A model generated the notes under the pieces. That model did not search any database and was not told the origin of the DNA. It was given only the letters and a program-made list of their open reading frames with translations. 64,000 nucleotides of DNA from Citrus sinensis (taxonomy: Eukaryota > Streptophyta > Magnoliopsida > Sapindales > Rutaceae): positions 4,310,001 to 4,374,000 of the forward strand of contig NC_068560.1 in the NCBI RefSeq assembly GCF_022201045.2, given 5' to 3'. Position 1 is the first letter of the stretch, and the number at the start of each line of letters is the position of its first letter. Of this stretch, positions 62,714 through 64,000 are shown in pieces. Position numbers and translations under genes: made by a program.

Positions 62714-64000
62714 ATGGGTAAGCGTAAGGCCAATGTCGCAGATGACATTAATATTCAGTCTGAGAAGCGGGATCCTCTGAGGCCGGGCAAGCATTCGTAC
62801 ATATACTACTTGAAGAAACTAATTCATTGTTGAATTTTATTATTGACATTTTGTAGTCATTTCAGTTTAACAGTGCAATAATTTTAATTGACATACAAGG
62901 AACTGATATTTGATATTATTTTTCTATCTACAGCAAGATAGAATCCCAAAAGTTAAAGGAGGAAGGTGTGAAGGTGGATGAAACGGTTTGTAGACAACTT
63001 TTCTATGTTGCAGCCTACTAATTAAATAGTTTGGTTGATGATTGGCCAATGAATATATATATATTTTTTAGTGTAGGTTAAGGGGCGTATACGTGACAAA
63101 TGGTTGAAATTCAGCGCGAAAGATAAAGCCGAATTCATCAACAGTTATAATGAAAAGGTTGAAATGAACTCGAGATTGGCTAGTGGATTGTTAAGTGAAC
63201 TGATTCCAACAATGGAGAACAATTCTGATAAGGGTAATCACCTATGTCGATGTAGTGTTTTGCGGTTCTCCAACATTGTTTCTTCGTTATCTATTGAACA
63301 ACAAGATGTTGTGAGAGAAATTGGTTTCGGAAGCTTGTTAGGTTTAAAATGTGGGCGACTTAGGCAAGATTTATGTAGATTGTTAGTTAAGCAATGTAAC
63401 GAAGATAAGCGGTCGATAACAGTCCATGGAATGGAATACAAGCTTCCTCTGGAAACTTTTACAAGCGTGATGGGTGTTGGTGACAGAGGAACACCGATTG
63501 TGCTTGGTGGTGAAGATAGTGAAATTACTGACTTACGAGCCAAGTATTGCTCAGGAAAGAAAGGCATCCCAATAGGTAGTTTAGATGAAAAATTAAAGAC
63601 AAATAGTTGTGCAGATGAAGATTTCTATATTCTATTTAGTCTATTTGCGATTGGAACTATTTTGTGTCCAACTACAGCTACATACATCAACCCATCATAC
63701 CTTTATGCTTTAAAAGACGTGAGTAACATTTGCGACAAAAATTGGGCCAGCTGGTCTTTCAATTTTTTATGGGAAGAAGTTTCAAAGTTCAACGAAAATA
63801 AAATTTCCTCGATGAGTGGATGCGTTATATTTTTAATAGTATGATTTATTTAGTAATTTGTATTCTCGTTAGTTAAACGATTATGGTATTATCGATTATT
63901 ATTTCCGTATTAACTAATTTTTTGTTGTTTGCAGTTGTTCTACATGTCATCAACTAAGTTTCAGCTTTCTTCTGTTGCCGAGAATGGATGTCCTCTTAGT
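62714..64000 (+). CDS. Ulp1/KI-like gene associated with plant Mutator elements, N-terminal part
   Basis: Predicted exons 62714-62796, 62934-62985, 63077-63838 and 63935 to beyond the window, with phases that match. The start reads MGKRKANVADDINIQSEKRD. The main exon carries CSVLRFSNIVSSLSIEQQDV, IGFGSLLGLKCGRLRQDLCR, FTSVMGVGDRGTPIVLGG, FILFSLFAIGTILCPTT-type text and SGCVIFLI|LFYMS. This is the pattern of the uncharacterised N-terminal domain found in plant proteins that often end in a Ulp1-type SUMO-protease domain and are frequently carried by Mutator-like (KI-MULE) elements. The protease part, if present, lies outside the window. No stop or frameshift is visible in this part. The first intron uses C|GTACAT, a weak donor. 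Confidence 0.6.

Overview
The window is nuclear DNA of a flowering plant, almost certainly a woody eudicot. It has AT-rich intergenic DNA, genes with many short GT-AG introns, an NLR resistance gene, ankyrin/PGG genes, invertase-inhibitor genes and abundant LTR retrotransposons. Citrus or a relative is my impression only; nothing here proves the genus.

Layout. 0-7 kb is intergenic DNA with two Mutator-like MITEs. 7-13.3 kb holds a complete 12-coding-exon GSK3/SHAGGY-like kinase gene (+), preceded by a uORF that spans the 5'-leader intron. 14.8-35.5 kb is a single two-exon ankyrin-repeat gene (-) blown apart by retroelements: a Copia element (14829-20090), a small TRIM with an inverted LTR copy (20314-20962), and a Tat/Retand-type solo LTR (21057-34440). 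The solo LTR is itself split by a 12.6-kb, almost pristine Athila-like Ty3/Gypsy element (21388-33951). Each insertion has an exact 5-bp target duplication, so the order of events can be read. A second, decayed ankyrin copy follows at 36.2-37.5 kb (-). A CC-NBS-LRR gene lies at 40-43 kb (-). A tandem pair of intact invertase/pectin-methylesterase-inhibitor genes (44.6 and 48.8 kb, +) flanks a Copia-like LTR. 50.25-54.85 kb is an internally deleted Tat/Retand element (-) that keeps its antisense accessory ORF and five 122-bp tandem repeats. 57.7-61.4 kb is an array of diverged copies of the DNA found downstream of the NLR gene; one copy is interrupted by a hAT-like element carrying a piece of alpha-tubulin. 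62-64 kb is the start of a gene resembling Ulp1/KI-type genes carried by plant Mutator-like elements, cut off by the window edge.

Most interesting system. The Athila-like element has two LTRs that differ, by eye, at one position in 1387, and an uninterrupted gag-pol frame. Where related elements carry an env-like gene it carries a cassette of three ORFs. One is a short hydrophobic/helical protein. One is a 185-aa basic zinc-knuckle protein resembling carlavirus nucleic-acid-binding proteins. One is a complete 222-aa homologue of LONELY GUY (LOG), the cytokinin-activating phosphoribohydrolase, with a rewritten PGGxGTxxE motif. A strong splice donor just after the primer-binding site and a good acceptor 97 nt before the zinc-knuckle ORF suggest retrovirus-like spliced mRNAs. 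A retrotransposon carrying a virus-like RNA-binding protein together with a hormone-enzyme homologue is the first thing here I would follow up.
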